NCBI GenBank assembly: GCA_014529385.2
Contig: CM043945.1
Coordinates: forward strand, 93,938,612-94,002,611
DNA length: 64,000 nucleotides
Source: Adiantum capillus-veneris
Lineage: Eukaryota > Streptophyta > Polypodiopsida > Polypodiales > Pteridaceae
Direction: 5' to 3'
Shown: one piece after another, positions 12,479 to 23,900 of the stretch
Layout: every line of letters starts with the position of its first letter
Position numbering within the stretch: the stretch's first letter is position 1
The notes under the pieces: generated by a model
The model's database searches: none
Seen by the model: the letters and a program-made list of their open reading frames with translations, nothing else
What the model was told of the DNA's origin: nothing
Position numbers and translations under genes: made by a program

Positions 12479-13431
12479 TGTTAGTAGCGGCTAACATAGG
12501 CTACACCATTTATACACCAAGTTGTGGATGTGCCATAGTGCACAGTATTTACTTTTCATTGTATAGGGCTTGGGCTCATTTAGGAGTTCCAAAGTTGTAT
12601 GAGTCTAGGCTAGAGAGCTCACTTTATCCCATAGTTGAAGGGTTTGAGGCCCAAAACTATAAAAGAGCCCTATGCTTAATGAAAGGTCATTCTTGAGTGG
12701 TCCTTTTGAGAACTCTCTCCCTAGAGGAGGTCTTGATGGCCTAGCCTTTGAGCTTAATGCCCATGCTTAGAAGGCTAGTGCTAATCACATGTAATTAGTG
12801 TAATCCTCTCTTAATTAATCTAGTATTCATTATGTTATCAATCATGTTTATCTACTTTCCTTCATTGTTTTGAAGTGTTGATCTTCTCTAATCTAACTCT
12901 TACTTATGCTAAGCTACTCCGATTAGTGGAGTCCTTATCTAACTCTCTCGATTAAGCGGAGTGGATGTACTCGTGATTGAGGGATTAGAGTTGTCCTCTA
13001 ATGGTGTGCTTGTATGTGTGTAGGTTTAAGAAGCCTTGAGCTTAATTTGATTATGTGTGACTTGATTTGGACACCATGATGGGCATGGTTGGGGTGGCCG
13101 ACTTGAATGCGATCTTGCGTGCTTAATCGTCAATGCATGAATTAGAGTTGTGCTTGAGAGATTCCAAGATTAGTGTGTTTCACTTCGTTGCTTGATGTGT
13201 GTAGATGATTGATTGAAATTGATGCTTGATGTGCGATTAGCATTAGTTGATTTGGGATGATTTCTATTTGCATTGGAGGATGCACGCTCTTGAATCCTCT
13301 CAATCTTTGCATCCGATGACCCTCTCGCACATTCTTTGTGTGATGCCTCCAAGCCCTAGCCGGGTCATGCTCTCTCTCTCCGGATTGGTAGATTTGTGGG
13401 AGATTGCCTATGCTATGGCGAGCCTCCAACA
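12479..13431 (+). repeat. LARD 3' LTR
   Basis: Begins TGTTAGTAGCGGCTAACA and ends CTCCAACA; 953 bp, the same as the 5' copy with scattered substitutions and no length change. One substitution breaks the innermost pair of the terminal hairpin. Confidence 0.93.
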
Positions 13432-13436
13432 CACAA
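13432..13436. repeat. Target-site duplication, right copy (CACAA)
   Basis: Exact partner of 5701-5705. Beyond it the interrupted E1 LTR resumes. Confidence 0.85.
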
Positions 13437-14143
13437 TCTCATGTGTGAAGCAAAGAAGACTCTCTCTCCTTCTCAAGCTTCAATGAAACGCTTACCACCT
13501 ACTCCAAGCTTGTGAGAAGGGAGGCCTACACCAACAACTCTTGGCTTTGTAATGCAAATCCAACCAAGAGCCAAGCTTCAATGCATGCTCATTTCCTCTA
13601 CCATGCTAATTACTAAGCTAAGCTATGCTAGTATGAGTGATTATGTGAGGAGATGTACATCTTTCTTGTAAGAATACTCCTTCTTCCTCTCAATCTACTC
13701 TCGTACCCCGCTAGCTCTCACCATCTTCAAAGGTGTGTGAGGTCTTGGGTCTGAGACCGTAGGGAATTGATGTTGTGTTTGATAAGTGTTTTGCATAGTG
13801 CATGGAGTTTCCATATTCATTGCACTAGCTAGTATTGAAGGAACACAAGAAATTGTATTGTAAAATGTCTCTCTTGATGGGAGAAACCATAATACAAAGC
13901 CTTTTGGAGGGGGGACCGGCTCCATGCAAATCCGGTCTTCAACTGCTATCAATTGCTTAATTTCTCTCTCTTTTGAAATATTGTTCATGCTATCTAACTA
14001 GGTGTTATGATTTTTGTTACTCTCTCCACCCAAGCACTCTTGTTATTCTCATTAGGAAGCTATTCTAATGAAATGCTCACTATGTTCATGATTTTTTCCG
14101 CTACACACAAGTTACTAGACCATTAAATGTTACATATCCACAA

Positions 14144-16950
14144 TAAAGGGTACAAAGAAAGAGGGCAAGATAGACTATTTGGGAGCCCCTGAGGTACTTA
14201 CAAGAATAGCATACCATGATATCGGCATGGCAGAAAATTTGCCACTTTCCCTAGATCAAAACACATGGATAGTGTCTGCACACCCATCTCCAAGAACCAC
14301 AAGGTCGACAAAAAGAGTTTAAAAATCTGATGAAGAGTCTGAAGAGAGCTCTCCTGAAGCAGATAGCAGTGAAAGCTCAGACAACAAGGAAAGAAGAGCT
14401 CGCATTAAAAAGATGAAAAGAGAAGCAGTGGCCACACATCAAGAAGAGCCTCAATAGAAAAAGGCAAGGTTTGAAAGGGAAGAGGAAACCTATGAAAGAA
14501 ACCGCCAAGCTGCAAGTGAGGACCCTAGAAAGTGGGTACCAAAAGAGTTAAAGGGGCCAAGAACAAATAACCTTGCAAGGAAAGAAATAGAGGACCCCAC
14601 TGAATTTCTTGAGTGCATGTACACGGAAGCAGAAGCATTAAAGCTAAAATAAGCTCAAGAAGATGAAAGAAAAGCTAGAGAAGATGTGGCCAAGCAAGAA
14701 AGACAAGCTGAAGAATCACAACAAAGTGAATCCCATCACGAATAGAGTGATATTTCTCCTAGACCATCGTCACCTTGCTACAGAAGAATACCATTCCATG
14801 CCAAGTCCTCCCTCATCACCAATAGTTAGACCCACTGAGGGTGAGTAAACCAAACAAAAAGAGCCTGAACCAAAAGAAGCAGCAGGATATGAACAATAGG
14901 CAGCAACTACTTCCCTGCAAGCCAAAGCAAAAGAGCCAGCACCAGAAAGAGCAACAAGTCCTGAACCAAAGGAGGGAACAATCTTTGTGCAACCAAAGGC
15001 ACAAGAAATAGAGTCCACACCATCTACCACCGCCCAGAAAGAAACAACCGAAGCAACCACACAACCACAAAGAGAGGTAGAACCCCGACCGCCATAGCCC
15101 CACCAAAGGAACCACAAGAGACTGCTGAAACATCTAGGCAGCTCATAGAAATTGAAGACTGTCAAACAAATGATGAAGTTATTCTCCAAGTGAACAAATA
15201 TGCAAAGCAGATGCATGAGATGACAGAGAAATGCGATCAGCAGCACTTAGCTGTAGTGCCAAGGTTAGGGAGTTGGAGATGGTGATAGATGCTCTACAAG
15301 GAGAACTAGAGGACATGATGATTGTCATCACCGAGCTGCAAAGACAAATCCAAGACTTGAAATTTCAAGCTAAACAACACTAGCTTGCCAAAAAAAAGCA
15401 ACAAAACGAAATGGAAGAGCCAGGTGAACTTCTCACGAAGTTATCAGATGCTTGTAGAAGACGAACAACTGACAGAGATTACCAAGGAACTCCTAACTAC
15501 AACTCTGTCAGTTCAAAAGATCCAAGTACATCTATATGTAGCAAATGCTTCATTGCAATATTTAGAGCAGACGATCAACGATCAGGCAACCTTCTTGCAG
15601 AAGATAAGAGAAAATCCGGCAATTGCCTCCATCAAAGGTACATATGAAGTGTATAAAGCACTAGAAAAAAAGAATAAAGATCTCAAGCTAGAGCTAAAGC
15701 TAGGGCAGTCACAATGCAGAGACCTTGCATTAATGCAGGTACAACAAGAAGAAGAGATACTCAAGGAGATAGTAGATCTCAAGAGAGTTAATCAGCTACT
15801 GCAAGATGGACAACAAGAGACACAAGAAGAAGCAAGTACATTAGAACAACCTTGATATTCCCCCAGTCTCTTCTATTGAGATGGAAACACATCCATTAGA
15901 AGGGACAGGAGGAGAAGATGACTTTCAGGTACCATTAATAGAAGCCGATGAAGTGCCAATGGTCCAGATGTCAAAAGTTGAAGAAGATGCACTTAAGGAG
16001 AAGGTTGCCGAGGAGGCGGATGAGCAATGGAAAGCAATGATGGATTGGTAGTTGAGAGTTCTTCATTCTTTCAATGTTACTCAGCTCACTCCCAACCAAA
16101 CCAATCCACAATGGCATCAACAATCACTGCCATATCCCTTGATCAAGGTAGATTTGCTACAAGTTATGGAACAACTATATAAAGACATGCAAGCAAAAGG
16201 TGCAGATGAAGTCCGTCCCAAGTGGAGAAAGAGCTGGCTGAACAAGAATCCTAGTAACCTGATTCTGTTCACAAGAGCACCTACGGCACTTCAAAAAGAT
16301 TCAACTTTTGGTCATGTACCAAGAGTAAGGACATGGCAAGCACATGAAGCAATGAAAAAGAAGAGGCCTACATGGCTGAATTATCCGAGATTGCTAGCTC
16401 CAAAAAAGGGAACACTGATAGAGGAATACATGGTAAAAACCCTAACAGGTTCCATGGCATTCTTCAAAAGTCTCCATGATCTTTCTTGTACTATGCTCTA
16501 CAAAATTTACCGAATGCTGCTCACATCTATTAAGTTTTTCATGATCCAGAGCAAGCAGGAGCACCATGGATGTCCTTCCTCGAGGGAAATAAAGGTCTAT
16601 GCTACGACCTAAGCAGCCAACCTTATGAAGAATTCCTTTGTGGCTTCTACGCCCGCTGCATGTTCTTGCCATCTCATAATATGTTGGCATTTGAGGAAGC
16701 ATTCTACACAAGGTTTTTCACTTGGAGAACGAAGATTTTTGGACAAGTGATCAACAAACTAACTTCTAGATTTGTAGGCTACTCAGCCATCGAGCTCAAG
16801 AACAAAGTCACTATGCAATTTTTGTAGGTTTCGGACAAAGAAAGAAAGATCAGATATGAGAAGGCACTCTATGCACTTAAAGACCACTCGCTAGCCGTTA
16901 ACCCAAAGATTATTTCAACCCATAAAGCTGTGTCCAGGGACGACACATGC
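14144..16950 (+). pseudogene. E5 aORF: unknown domain, coiled coil, conserved C-terminal domain
   Basis: The left end (14150-14290) reads GAPEVLTRIAYHDIG, aligning to GGEVLTRMIYRAIG in the E2 aORF. It continues through a Glu/Lys/Arg-rich charged region (14300-14650, internal stops) and a clean 156-codon coiled-coil frame (15385-15855, Leu/Gln/Glu heptads). An acidic linker follows, then a C-terminal domain at 16052-16827 with motifs PTWLNYP, YMVKTLTGSM, HDLS, LCYDLS, MFLPSHNMLAFEEAFYT and IFGQ. A frameshift near 16580 and several stops break it. The function is unknown. It sits between pol and the polypurine tract, the place of env or extra ORFs in other retroelements. Matches to the E2 copy at both ends make it a shared family, not chance. 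Confidence 0.72.
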
Positions 16951-16964
16951 GAGGAGGGGGGGAA
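16951..16964 (+). other. E5 polypurine tract
   Basis: GAGGAGGGGGGGAA immediately before the TG of the LTR. It follows a short CCAGGGACGAC segment, similar in style to the sequence before the internal E2 purine tract. Confidence 0.8.
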
Positions 16965-17860
16965 TGTTAGCAACAAGCTAACCCGAATATCATTTTTCGG
17001 AGCTCTCTTTGTAAAAACATATATTATTTTGATGAATCGAGAATATTGTAACTCCTATTTTTCGGATAAACTTTGTAAGCGATGCACCGAGGCTACAAGC
17101 TTCCAGATTGTATCAACCTGTCTTTAGTTAGAGCTCCTAGATTATTAGTTTTGACCACCAAAAACCTTGGCTAAGGTATAAAAGCTAATTTTTGTAAGTT
17201 ATTATTATGTTTTGGATAATGAAATACACATCGTAAGCTAACGGTGCTCACTTGTCTCCTTCTCGCGCTTCCTACTCCCTCTCCGGTGGTTGGTCACATT
17301 GTAGTCGCGTCTATTGTGTTGCAACCGCAAGTAAGACCTCTACGCATTGATGTAAGCATTTCACAGTATTTCGTAGCTTTTGGCGTCACAGACCCACGGT
17401 CTAATTTCATCATAAGTATAAATTTACACTTCAAAATAAAAAACTAAGCATAGGAGGGGTATCGGGCCATCATTGCTAAGCATTTAGATGCATGCCGGGT
17501 TGAAAACGACTAGGTCAAAAATCCATTGCTATTAATAATCGTGATTTTTTCACTTGACTTAAAGTGAGAAAATGAGACCATAAGCACGTGTGCTTACGTC
17601 TTAAAAACATGTCCTAAAAGTTTTGTTATGTTTGGATATCATTTGATGCTGTAACGGATGTGATTTGTTTGCCGATGGGCGATTGGCTTTTGGTGAGTTC
17701 ATTCACTTAAGTGTAGCTTGAGTTAGATGAAAGTTGTTTGTTGTCTTCCAAGATATTGACAACCTCTTGTAGCCTCTACGCACTAGCTGAGTGAGCTTCA
17801 TGTCCAATGGATTGACAATTTATTTGTGGTTCTCGCTACATCTGCAATAAGATAGGAATG
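16965..17860 (+). repeat. E5 3' LTR (right end approximate)
   Basis: Begins TGTTAGCAACAAGCTAAC, a hairpin-forming tip. TATAAAAG at 17177-17184 lies 212 bp in; the E2 LTR has its TATA at 209 bp. A GTAAGA splice-donor-like site is at 17331 and an ATCGTGAT core at 17538, both in order as in the E2 and E3 LTRs. No partner LTR is present in the window, so the end is set by analogy to the roughly 900-bp LTRs of E2 and E3. Confidence 0.55.
17177..17184 (+). promoter_or_regulatory. TATA box in E5 LTR
   Basis: TATAAAAG in the context CTAAGGTATAAAAGCTAATT, 212 bp from the LTR start. Confidence 0.6.
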
Positions 17861-18084
17861 AGGTTAGACACCGGTCCCACAGGATGAAGCATCACACGAG
17901 TATAGTTTCAAATGCACCAAGTGCAAAAAAATGATAAGAAGGAAGAAAAAACTCATCAAGGTAGAGTTTTTATTTTAGCAAGAGTGTCATTAAGTTATGT
18001 GTGCACATGAGTACTAAATTTCTGGAGCTTAAGCATTGTGTTTCTATGCATCTAGGGAGATCCTCACAATTTTGCACTCATGAT
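17861..18084. other. Non-coding, nothing recognised
   Basis: AT-rich sequence between the presumed E5 LTR end and the minisatellite; no gene, RNA or repeat structure seen. Confidence 0.5.
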
Positions 18085-18360
18085 GTAGTGGGACGTCTTT
18101 TGGGAAGCATCAACAACTGTGAAGAATAGTGCAATGGTCCAGATAGTCCGCATCAACAACCATGAAGAATAGTGCACTAGTCGAGATAGTCCGCATCAAC
18201 AACCATGAAGAATAGTGTAGTGGTCGAGATAGTCCGCATCGACAACCATGCAGTGGGACGTCTTTCAGGAAGCATCAACAACCATGAAGAAGAGTTTAGT
18301 GGTCGAGATAGTCCGCATCAACAACCATGAAGAATAGTCCACTGGAAAAAAATCGACTCT
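18085..18360. repeat. 43-bp minisatellite with higher-order structure
   Basis: Units beginning CATCAACAACCATGAAGAAT and containing GAGATAGTCCG recur every 43 bp at about 18108, 18151 and 18194, and again after an interruption at 18273 and 18316. The segment GTGGGACGTCTTT with a following GGAAG occurs at 18088 and 18255, so a larger unit was also duplicated. Confidence 0.85.
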
Positions 18361-18373
18361 ATGCTCATTCCTG

Positions 18374-19395
18374 GTGTTGTTCCTACCTCTCTCTCATAAG
18401 GATCTGGAAAAGAAGCATGGTGACATTCTCGCTTCTTTCCTACAACCTTTTCTTAGCAATTTGCAAAGCTCTTTCTTAAATGGATTTGAAGTGAACTATA
18501 ACTACCAACCAAATACACTTGGTGAGGATGTACAAGGTGGTTTGGTGCAACTTCTAAGGATGTTAATGTTGTGTATTGGCGATCACCTAGTTCAGCATAA
18601 GCTCAACTAGGTTAAAGATGAGGGAATGAGCTTTTTCACGCGAGATAAGTCGCATGCAACTCTAGTTGAGGAAGCAAATGGGTGTAGGTATGTCTATGAC
18701 AAAAATAGGTATCAGGGGAGGTATCCTCCAGAGAAGAGGACAACACAAGAAATGTGGGATGCAATCAAAGAGCCAAAAGGGCAAAGGACAAAAGAGCAAA
18801 AGGAGGATGTGCTGAGATGTGCAGGTCTATCATGTGAATTAATACTATGGAGTCTATACCATATGTATGGGTTTGATATAACAAAGGACCTAGTATATGA
18901 CATGATGCATATCTTATCCCTTAACCTATTTCAAAAGTACATAAGGAAGATGATGTCCACTGCTTCCACCTCCTTAAAAAGAAGATAGATGAGATAGTCA
19001 AGCAAGTTACAAAAGCTATCCCCAAGAAAATCTTGAATTCGGGTATATGGCCAAACAACCCTTCAAAGCACTAAAAAATGTTTAAAGCTGAGGAGTGCCA
19101 AAAGTTTTTGCATTGGTGTCTTCCACAAATATTGCATCTTAAAGACAAACTTAGTGAGTTGGACATTAATATTGGGCTTCTACTCGTTGACATTTCCCAC
19201 TTGTTCTTTGACTCCACTAGAAATCATGGTTGGACTCAACATGATATTCATGTTTTTCACTCCTTGCTTTGTTTGTGGTGCATTCTATCTGAGGAGTATC
19301 ATGGACCAAATAGCTCCCCATTGGAGCATGTAGCTAGTACACAATTTCTTTCGTTACCCTTCAATATAAATGGAAGTGGGTGGATGCATGAATAG
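18374..19395 (+). pseudogene. tnp2/CACTA-like transposase remnant
   Basis: Open from 18374 to 18988 except for one TAG at 18608, then shifted to another frame at 19078-19395. Visible features: a YDKNRYQGRYPPEKRT segment, GFDITKDLVYDMMHILSLNL (the D-x-M-H motif typical of tnp2-type transposase proteins), then FKAEECQKFLHWCLPQIL, which resembles the K-A-S/E-E-W-x-x-F-L segment of the following domain. The role would be transposition of a DNA element. Neither terminal inverted repeats nor a zinc-finger N-terminus could be located. Family assignment is from motif memory only; it could be another transposase-derived protein. Confidence 0.45.
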
Positions 19396-19524
19396 GTGGA
19401 CCAAAAACCTTGTCCCGGACAGAGGTTTTATAACTGGTACATAAAACCATCTATATTAGTTCAATTCGATATATTCTTTTGAATAGATTTTTAATTAAAT
19501 ATAGAATTTCCATAGCTTTTTGTT

Positions 19525-19662
19525 AAATGTAGAAGATGGCTTTGTACCTCTTAACTATGCACATCAGCCAGATCTTTACACCAATACTATTTCCACACCT
19601 CTTTTTCAAATATAGAAGACCGCTCTGTAGCTCTTAACTATGCACGTCAGCCAGTTCTTTGT
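19525..19662. repeat. Direct repeat, 83-bp period
   Basis: A roughly 50-bp segment (contains CTCTTAACTATGCAC and TCAGCCAG) at about 19531 recurs at 19614 with a few substitutions. Possibly in the promoter or 5' region of the following decayed gene. Confidence 0.75.
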
Positions 19663-19818
19663 CTTCCCGCTCTCTCGTTTTCCTGTCTCTCTCTAACTCT
19701 CTGTGTAGGAGCATAGATTGCTATTTTACTTTGTAGGCCTATTACACATCTATTGTTGTCATATACTGCTCTTGCTCTCTGTAGGCCTATCACCTCGCTC
19801 AATCTCTCCCTCTCTAGC

Positions 19819-22800
19819 ATGGAGCAAGAATCTCACACTGTATGTGACTGCTCTCAGTCTCATTGTGAACTATGTGCTAGGTATGGTGTTGATGCGGTCA
19901 AGGAATATCATGCTAGGAGAAAGAGGGAGCAACATGCTAAGAACAAGCTTGAGTAGGTAGCACATGAGGAAGATAATGATCAAAATGGTGCTGATGATGC
20001 AAAGCGTCAAAGACTTTGCAATGACCTTGTTATGCTCTTCAATCGGCGTACAAAGGCCCTCAATGTTGCATCACACTTAGATATTTTGTGTAAATTTGTC
20101 AATCATCCTTCTCTTGGAGACCTTGAAATGCCCAAGGCACAAACAACCTTCGTTGAAGCCATATGCAACACAATAGATGCAATCAAATTACCCAAGAGAG
20201 GACAAGAGCTCTTTCTTAAAAGGTTCATCACCACAATGCTTATGAATGTTGAGTGTACATCTACCTCAAAAGTGAATGTTTCAGCTGCATCTAAATTGCT
20301 AAATTTTTACAAGAGGAACTTCATAGCTGCAAAAAATCGGTTGAGGGCAGCAGGTGATGGCAATTTTCCAATCTCTTTGTGTGCTTGACAGCCCATCGAT
20401 CGTGGTTTCATAACACCTGATGAGAAAGAGTTGATCTTCTCTTTTTGGATGTCTAACACTCATGTTTCACCCAATAAGAAGGATGTGTGCAGAAAGCGTA
20501 TTGGAAGAAATTCATATGTCAAACATCCTGTGCATCTTCTTGAACAATCTTAGGTAATAACTTGCTTCACTATATCCATTTTTGTTTTCTAATATTTGCA
20601 TTCATGACCTATATTCACTATAATTGGGTTTATAAGAGTAGATATGAAATCGGATATGAAGGAAGTTATAAATGGAAATAAGGGGAATCTGTATTTGGTC
20701 CTAGACTAAGAGTAGATAAATATTGGATGTGAAGGAGAATATAAATGGAAGCATAGTTTTTATCATACACGTATGCTTGCTGAAACATAAATTTGCAGAC
20801 GCATACTTTCACACACGCATGATATGTATAAACAAACGGGACTAAAATTAAAAACCCCAAATTTCCTAGCCATTGTACTATGCGAGTCTACTCATGCCTG
20901 CATAGCGTTCATAGTATGCCCTTCCTTGCTTCACAGCCTTGCCTCATCTCTTCCACATGGTAGTTGCTCCCCAATTGACAGGTCCAAGTCAGCACTAGTA
21001 GCAAATTCAGTATGCAGGTTTGTGCTAGGTTCTCTGTGCTAGGTTAACCTAACCAGTTATGTAATAACTAATACCGATTTTAAATGAAAAAATTGGTTTA
21101 CATAGCTAGTAGATTAAGTTTTGCTGGTTAACACTTTTTTCCCACTAGTAGAGAACTTGGTCAAGTGTATATATGTGGTATGTGAAAGATGTACTAGTTA
21201 ACTAGACCAATTATGCACTTACTAATATCGGTTTGAAATGAAAAGACCGGTTATATAATGAGTAAATTAATTTCAAATGGTTAACACATTTTCACAGTAG
21301 TTTACAGCTCGTTCAAGTGTATATGTGGTATGTAGTAGACATACTACATAACCAATTATATAAAAACTAATAGCGATTTGATATTACAATACCGGTTTAC
21401 ATAACTAGTAGATAGATTTAAAACCGTTTACACATTTTATGCCAGTAAACATCTTGGTCGAGTGTTCACATGTACTGTTTGTCATACCAGTTAGGTAAAA
21501 AACTGGTTTACATAACCAGTGAAAAACTTTTAACACTTATTTCTCACTGGTATACATCGTGGTTAAGTGCTATACACCGGTACGTTTGGAGTGTAACAGC
21601 CTTATTGGACTCTATACTATGTCCAAAATCAGATACGCCCACCTTCCATACCCTTGCCTGCTTGAGTGGTCAATGTAAAAGGTGTGGCCCGGATAAGTTA
21701 GATTTTTGTGCTGTAGAGGCTGCATTTATTGCTAAAAAGATTGTGGTGAAGATTTTTGAGGACCTAGAAGTAGGAACTGTGCATGACGGTCAGAAGAAGA
21801 AAAGGAAAGTCTTGTCGCATAAGGAAATATCATGCCAGGATCTCTCAGTCATGTTCAAAGACCATCTTAAGAAATACATAATGCATAATTTTGTGTATAG
21901 ATGGCAAGCAGAACAATATAAGGAATGTATACAAAGCTTTCCAGAAGATGTTGTTGTGTCAGTTGTTGACTTTGCTGAAAATTATAGTTTCAAAGAACAA
22001 AATGAGATTCAATCCATGCACTGGTATTCAAATCAAGTAACTATTTTTGTGCACATAACATATTTCCGAATTGTAGTAACGACATCACCCTAGATCATTA
22101 TTATTTCTTTTGTATTAAGCCTTCAATAATTTATGATTTTTATATTATGTAGGTGACATCCACAAGAGAATTCACTTCTTCATTTCAGATGACAAGAAAC
22201 ATGACACACATTTTGTTCAACACTTGTTTTTGAAACATGCGGAATGACTAAAGCAATTTGGTCTAAACATAAGGCGTCATTGGGTATGGTGTGATGGATC
22301 AGCTTCACAATTCAAAGCAAGAAGACCATTCTATTTCCTTGCCAGGTATACCATGTTCTAAGAAACATTATTTGAAGGTGGTTTTAATATAGAGGCCTAT
22401 AATATTAGCATTAAAGTTGTAATAAAATGCTTGTCTAACATCATTAATATTATAATATGTGTTTTTTTTAATAATTTTCGTGCCAAGAGTATATTAATCT
22501 TCTTCTATCCATTGAATAAAATGCAGATACAGTGTTTTTACAGGATGGAAAATGTCTTGGAACTTTTTTGGATCCGGCCATGGTAAGGGAGAACACGACG
22601 GTGCGGGAGCAGTGATAAAAAGGTCTTTAACTCGATACCAATTGCAGCCAAAGTACCCAAAGATAGACTGTGCTGCAGATGTTGTGGAATTATTGAGACG
22701 GACCTTGTCAAATGGTGCTACAACCACCTATGCATCCCAGGCCCGTTATGTAAGTAGGATTTTTTGGGTGATTGAATTGGGGGACATCGAGGGGAAAAAA

Positions 22801-23396
22801 TTGGGATGTGAAGGCTGTAAAAAATACCTGCTCAATGCACTCTGTTTCTGCATATTCAGAGCATGATACAACTGCTTTGAGAACACATTCACTATCTTGT
22901 TTCTTTTCGTGCATGTAAACAGGAAAAGTAGAGGAGATGTGTGAGCAAGTCACACGTTCCTTTCTGGACATACCTTATTTTGGAGCCTACAGAAGAAGGG
23001 GAAGACGATGACGACAAAATAAATGAGGATGTAGTGTATGAAGGACACTATGACACCCTCAGTCAAGCTCTTATTGTTGGTGATAATTTTGATGTTCCCG
23101 CACCAAATGACAATGAAGAGAAAGTGGATTTCTATATAGTGAAATGCACTGCAGCTATTCAGTAGTTTCATTCAGATGCTGAAGATGACTGGGGCAATAT
23201 CATTGGGTGAGGATCCTATGCTATCAAAGGGTTTTACTATCGTATGATAAATGAGCAGACCTACGAGCTTTTGGACAAACATCTTGTTCAAGCAATCAAA
23301 ATCCCCATAATACCCCATCCCAGCAACTCAAAATTATATACAATATCACTTGATGTCAGTGAGTCTATCTACAATAGTATGCCTTTTGAGTTGTAA
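19819..23396 (+). pseudogene. Multi-exon gene remnant, putative DDE-type transposase-like protein
   Basis: ATG at 19819 starts a Cys-rich N-terminus, and exon 1 runs to about 20552 (ending FWMSNTHVSPNKKDV, then IGRNSYVKHPVHLL). Exon 2 (about 21600-22075) has CLSGQCKRCG and VVDFAENYSFKEQNE; exon 3 (22153-22346) WCDGSASQFKARRPFYFL; exon 4 (from 22527) WNFFGSGHGKGEHDGAGAVI followed by KRSL. Introns show GT-AG ends (e.g. GTATACC...ATGCAG at 22347-22526). The Asp of VDFAENY, Asp of CDGS and Glu/Asp of GEHDG are candidates for an RNase H-fold triad. I remember similar uncharacterised proteins in many eukaryotes and think them transposase-derived, but no name is certain. In-frame stops (19954, 20386, about 22245, 23163) and a shift near 22803 show decay. 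Confidence 0.6.
21045..21600. repeat. Degenerate tandem repeat in intron of the DDE-like gene
   Basis: Units of roughly 100-155 bp, each with GGT(C/T)(A/G)AGTG, an ACCAGTTA/ACCGGTT segment, a GGTTTACATAACTAGTAG segment and a run ending in TTAACACTTTT or similar. Unit anchors lie at about 21153, 21310, 21452 and 21551, plus a partial first copy from 21045. Copies are strongly diverged. Confidence 0.7.
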
Positions 23397-23397
23397 T

Positions 23398-23433
23398 CAT
23401 CTTAAGAAATACATAATGCATAATTTTGTGTAC
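23398..23433. repeat. 36-bp copy of an exon segment
   Basis: Identical to 21863-21898 inside exon 2 of the DDE-like gene (starts CATCTTAAGAAATACATAAT). It sits just after the end of the gene and looks like filler DNA from break repair or a remnant of a local duplication. Confidence 0.85.
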
Positions 23434-23473
23434 ATCTGCCTTTAACTATAAACTAAACTGTGTTTGAAACCAG

Positions 23474-23523
23474 TCACTTCTCAGTATCATACCGATATCA
23501 TACAAGTCCCTCTCCCTCTCCCT

Positions 23524-23622
<99 letters not shown>

Positions 23623-23809
23623 TCACTTCTCAGTATCATACCGATATCATACATTCCCTCTATGTGTGTGTGTGTCACTTCTCAGTATCATACCGGTATC
23701 ATACCAGTCACTTCACAGTATCATACAATCACTTCTCAGTATCAGACTCTCTCTCTCTCTCTCTCTCACTTCTTAGTATCATACCAGTATCACAGTCATT
23801 TCTCAGTAT

Positions 23810-23900
<91 letters not shown>

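Larger units (their letters stand above)
5706..13431 (+). mobile_element. Complete non-coding LTR retrotransposon (LARD-like)
   Basis: Two 953-bp LTRs, a tRNA-Asp-type PBS at 6660, a purine tract ending at 12478 and a perfect 5-bp target duplication define a structurally complete 7.7-kb element. The 5.8-kb interior shows no gag, protease, RT, RNase H or integrase motif in any frame. It must therefore have been mobilised by proteins of another Ty3-type element, which fits the term LARD (large retrotransposon derivative). About 17 substitutions between its LTRs by eye (about 98% identity) make it one of the younger insertions in the window. Confidence 0.88.
1..14142 (+). mobile_element. E1: decayed Ty3/gypsy chromovirus (left end outside window)
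   Basis: Right-hand part of an LTR retrotransposon in the order gag, protease, RT, RNase H, integrase, chromodomain, then a long non-coding tail read as its 3' LTR. Every domain is recognisable, but the frame is broken by many stops and shifts, so the copy is dead. The tail is interrupted at 5706-13431 by a younger LARD-like element. Just right of about 14142 the sequence resumes inside the extra ORF of another retroelement (E5), so E1 most likely inserted there. The 5' LTR lies left of the window, so the target duplication cannot be checked. The right boundary is inferred from where E5 homology resumes and is good to about 15 bp. Confidence 0.8.
4810..14142 (+). repeat. E1 3' LTR, split by the LARD insertion
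   Basis: Starts TGTCATAATA directly after the purine tract; the two native parts are 4810-5705 and 13437 to about 14142, roughly 1.6 kb together. There is no second LTR copy in the window to align, so the ends are inferred. The left part holds (CA)n tracts; the right part (13437-14142) has no gene. The right end is placed where the E5 aORF resumes, near a TACATATCCACA stretch at 14131-14142. Confidence 0.45.
14143..17860 (+). mobile_element. E5: right end of a Ty3-type element with an extra ORF
   Basis: Contains the 3' part of the same extra ORF (aORF) family as E2, a G-rich polypurine tract and a 3' LTR starting at 16965. The left part was displaced by E1 and lies beyond the window. The LTR resembles those of E2 and E3 in the position of its TATA box, splice-donor-like GTAAGA and ATCGTGAT core, so E5 is probably a third member of this Tat/Ogre-like group. 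The right boundary (about 900 bp of LTR) is an estimate. Confidence 0.65.
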
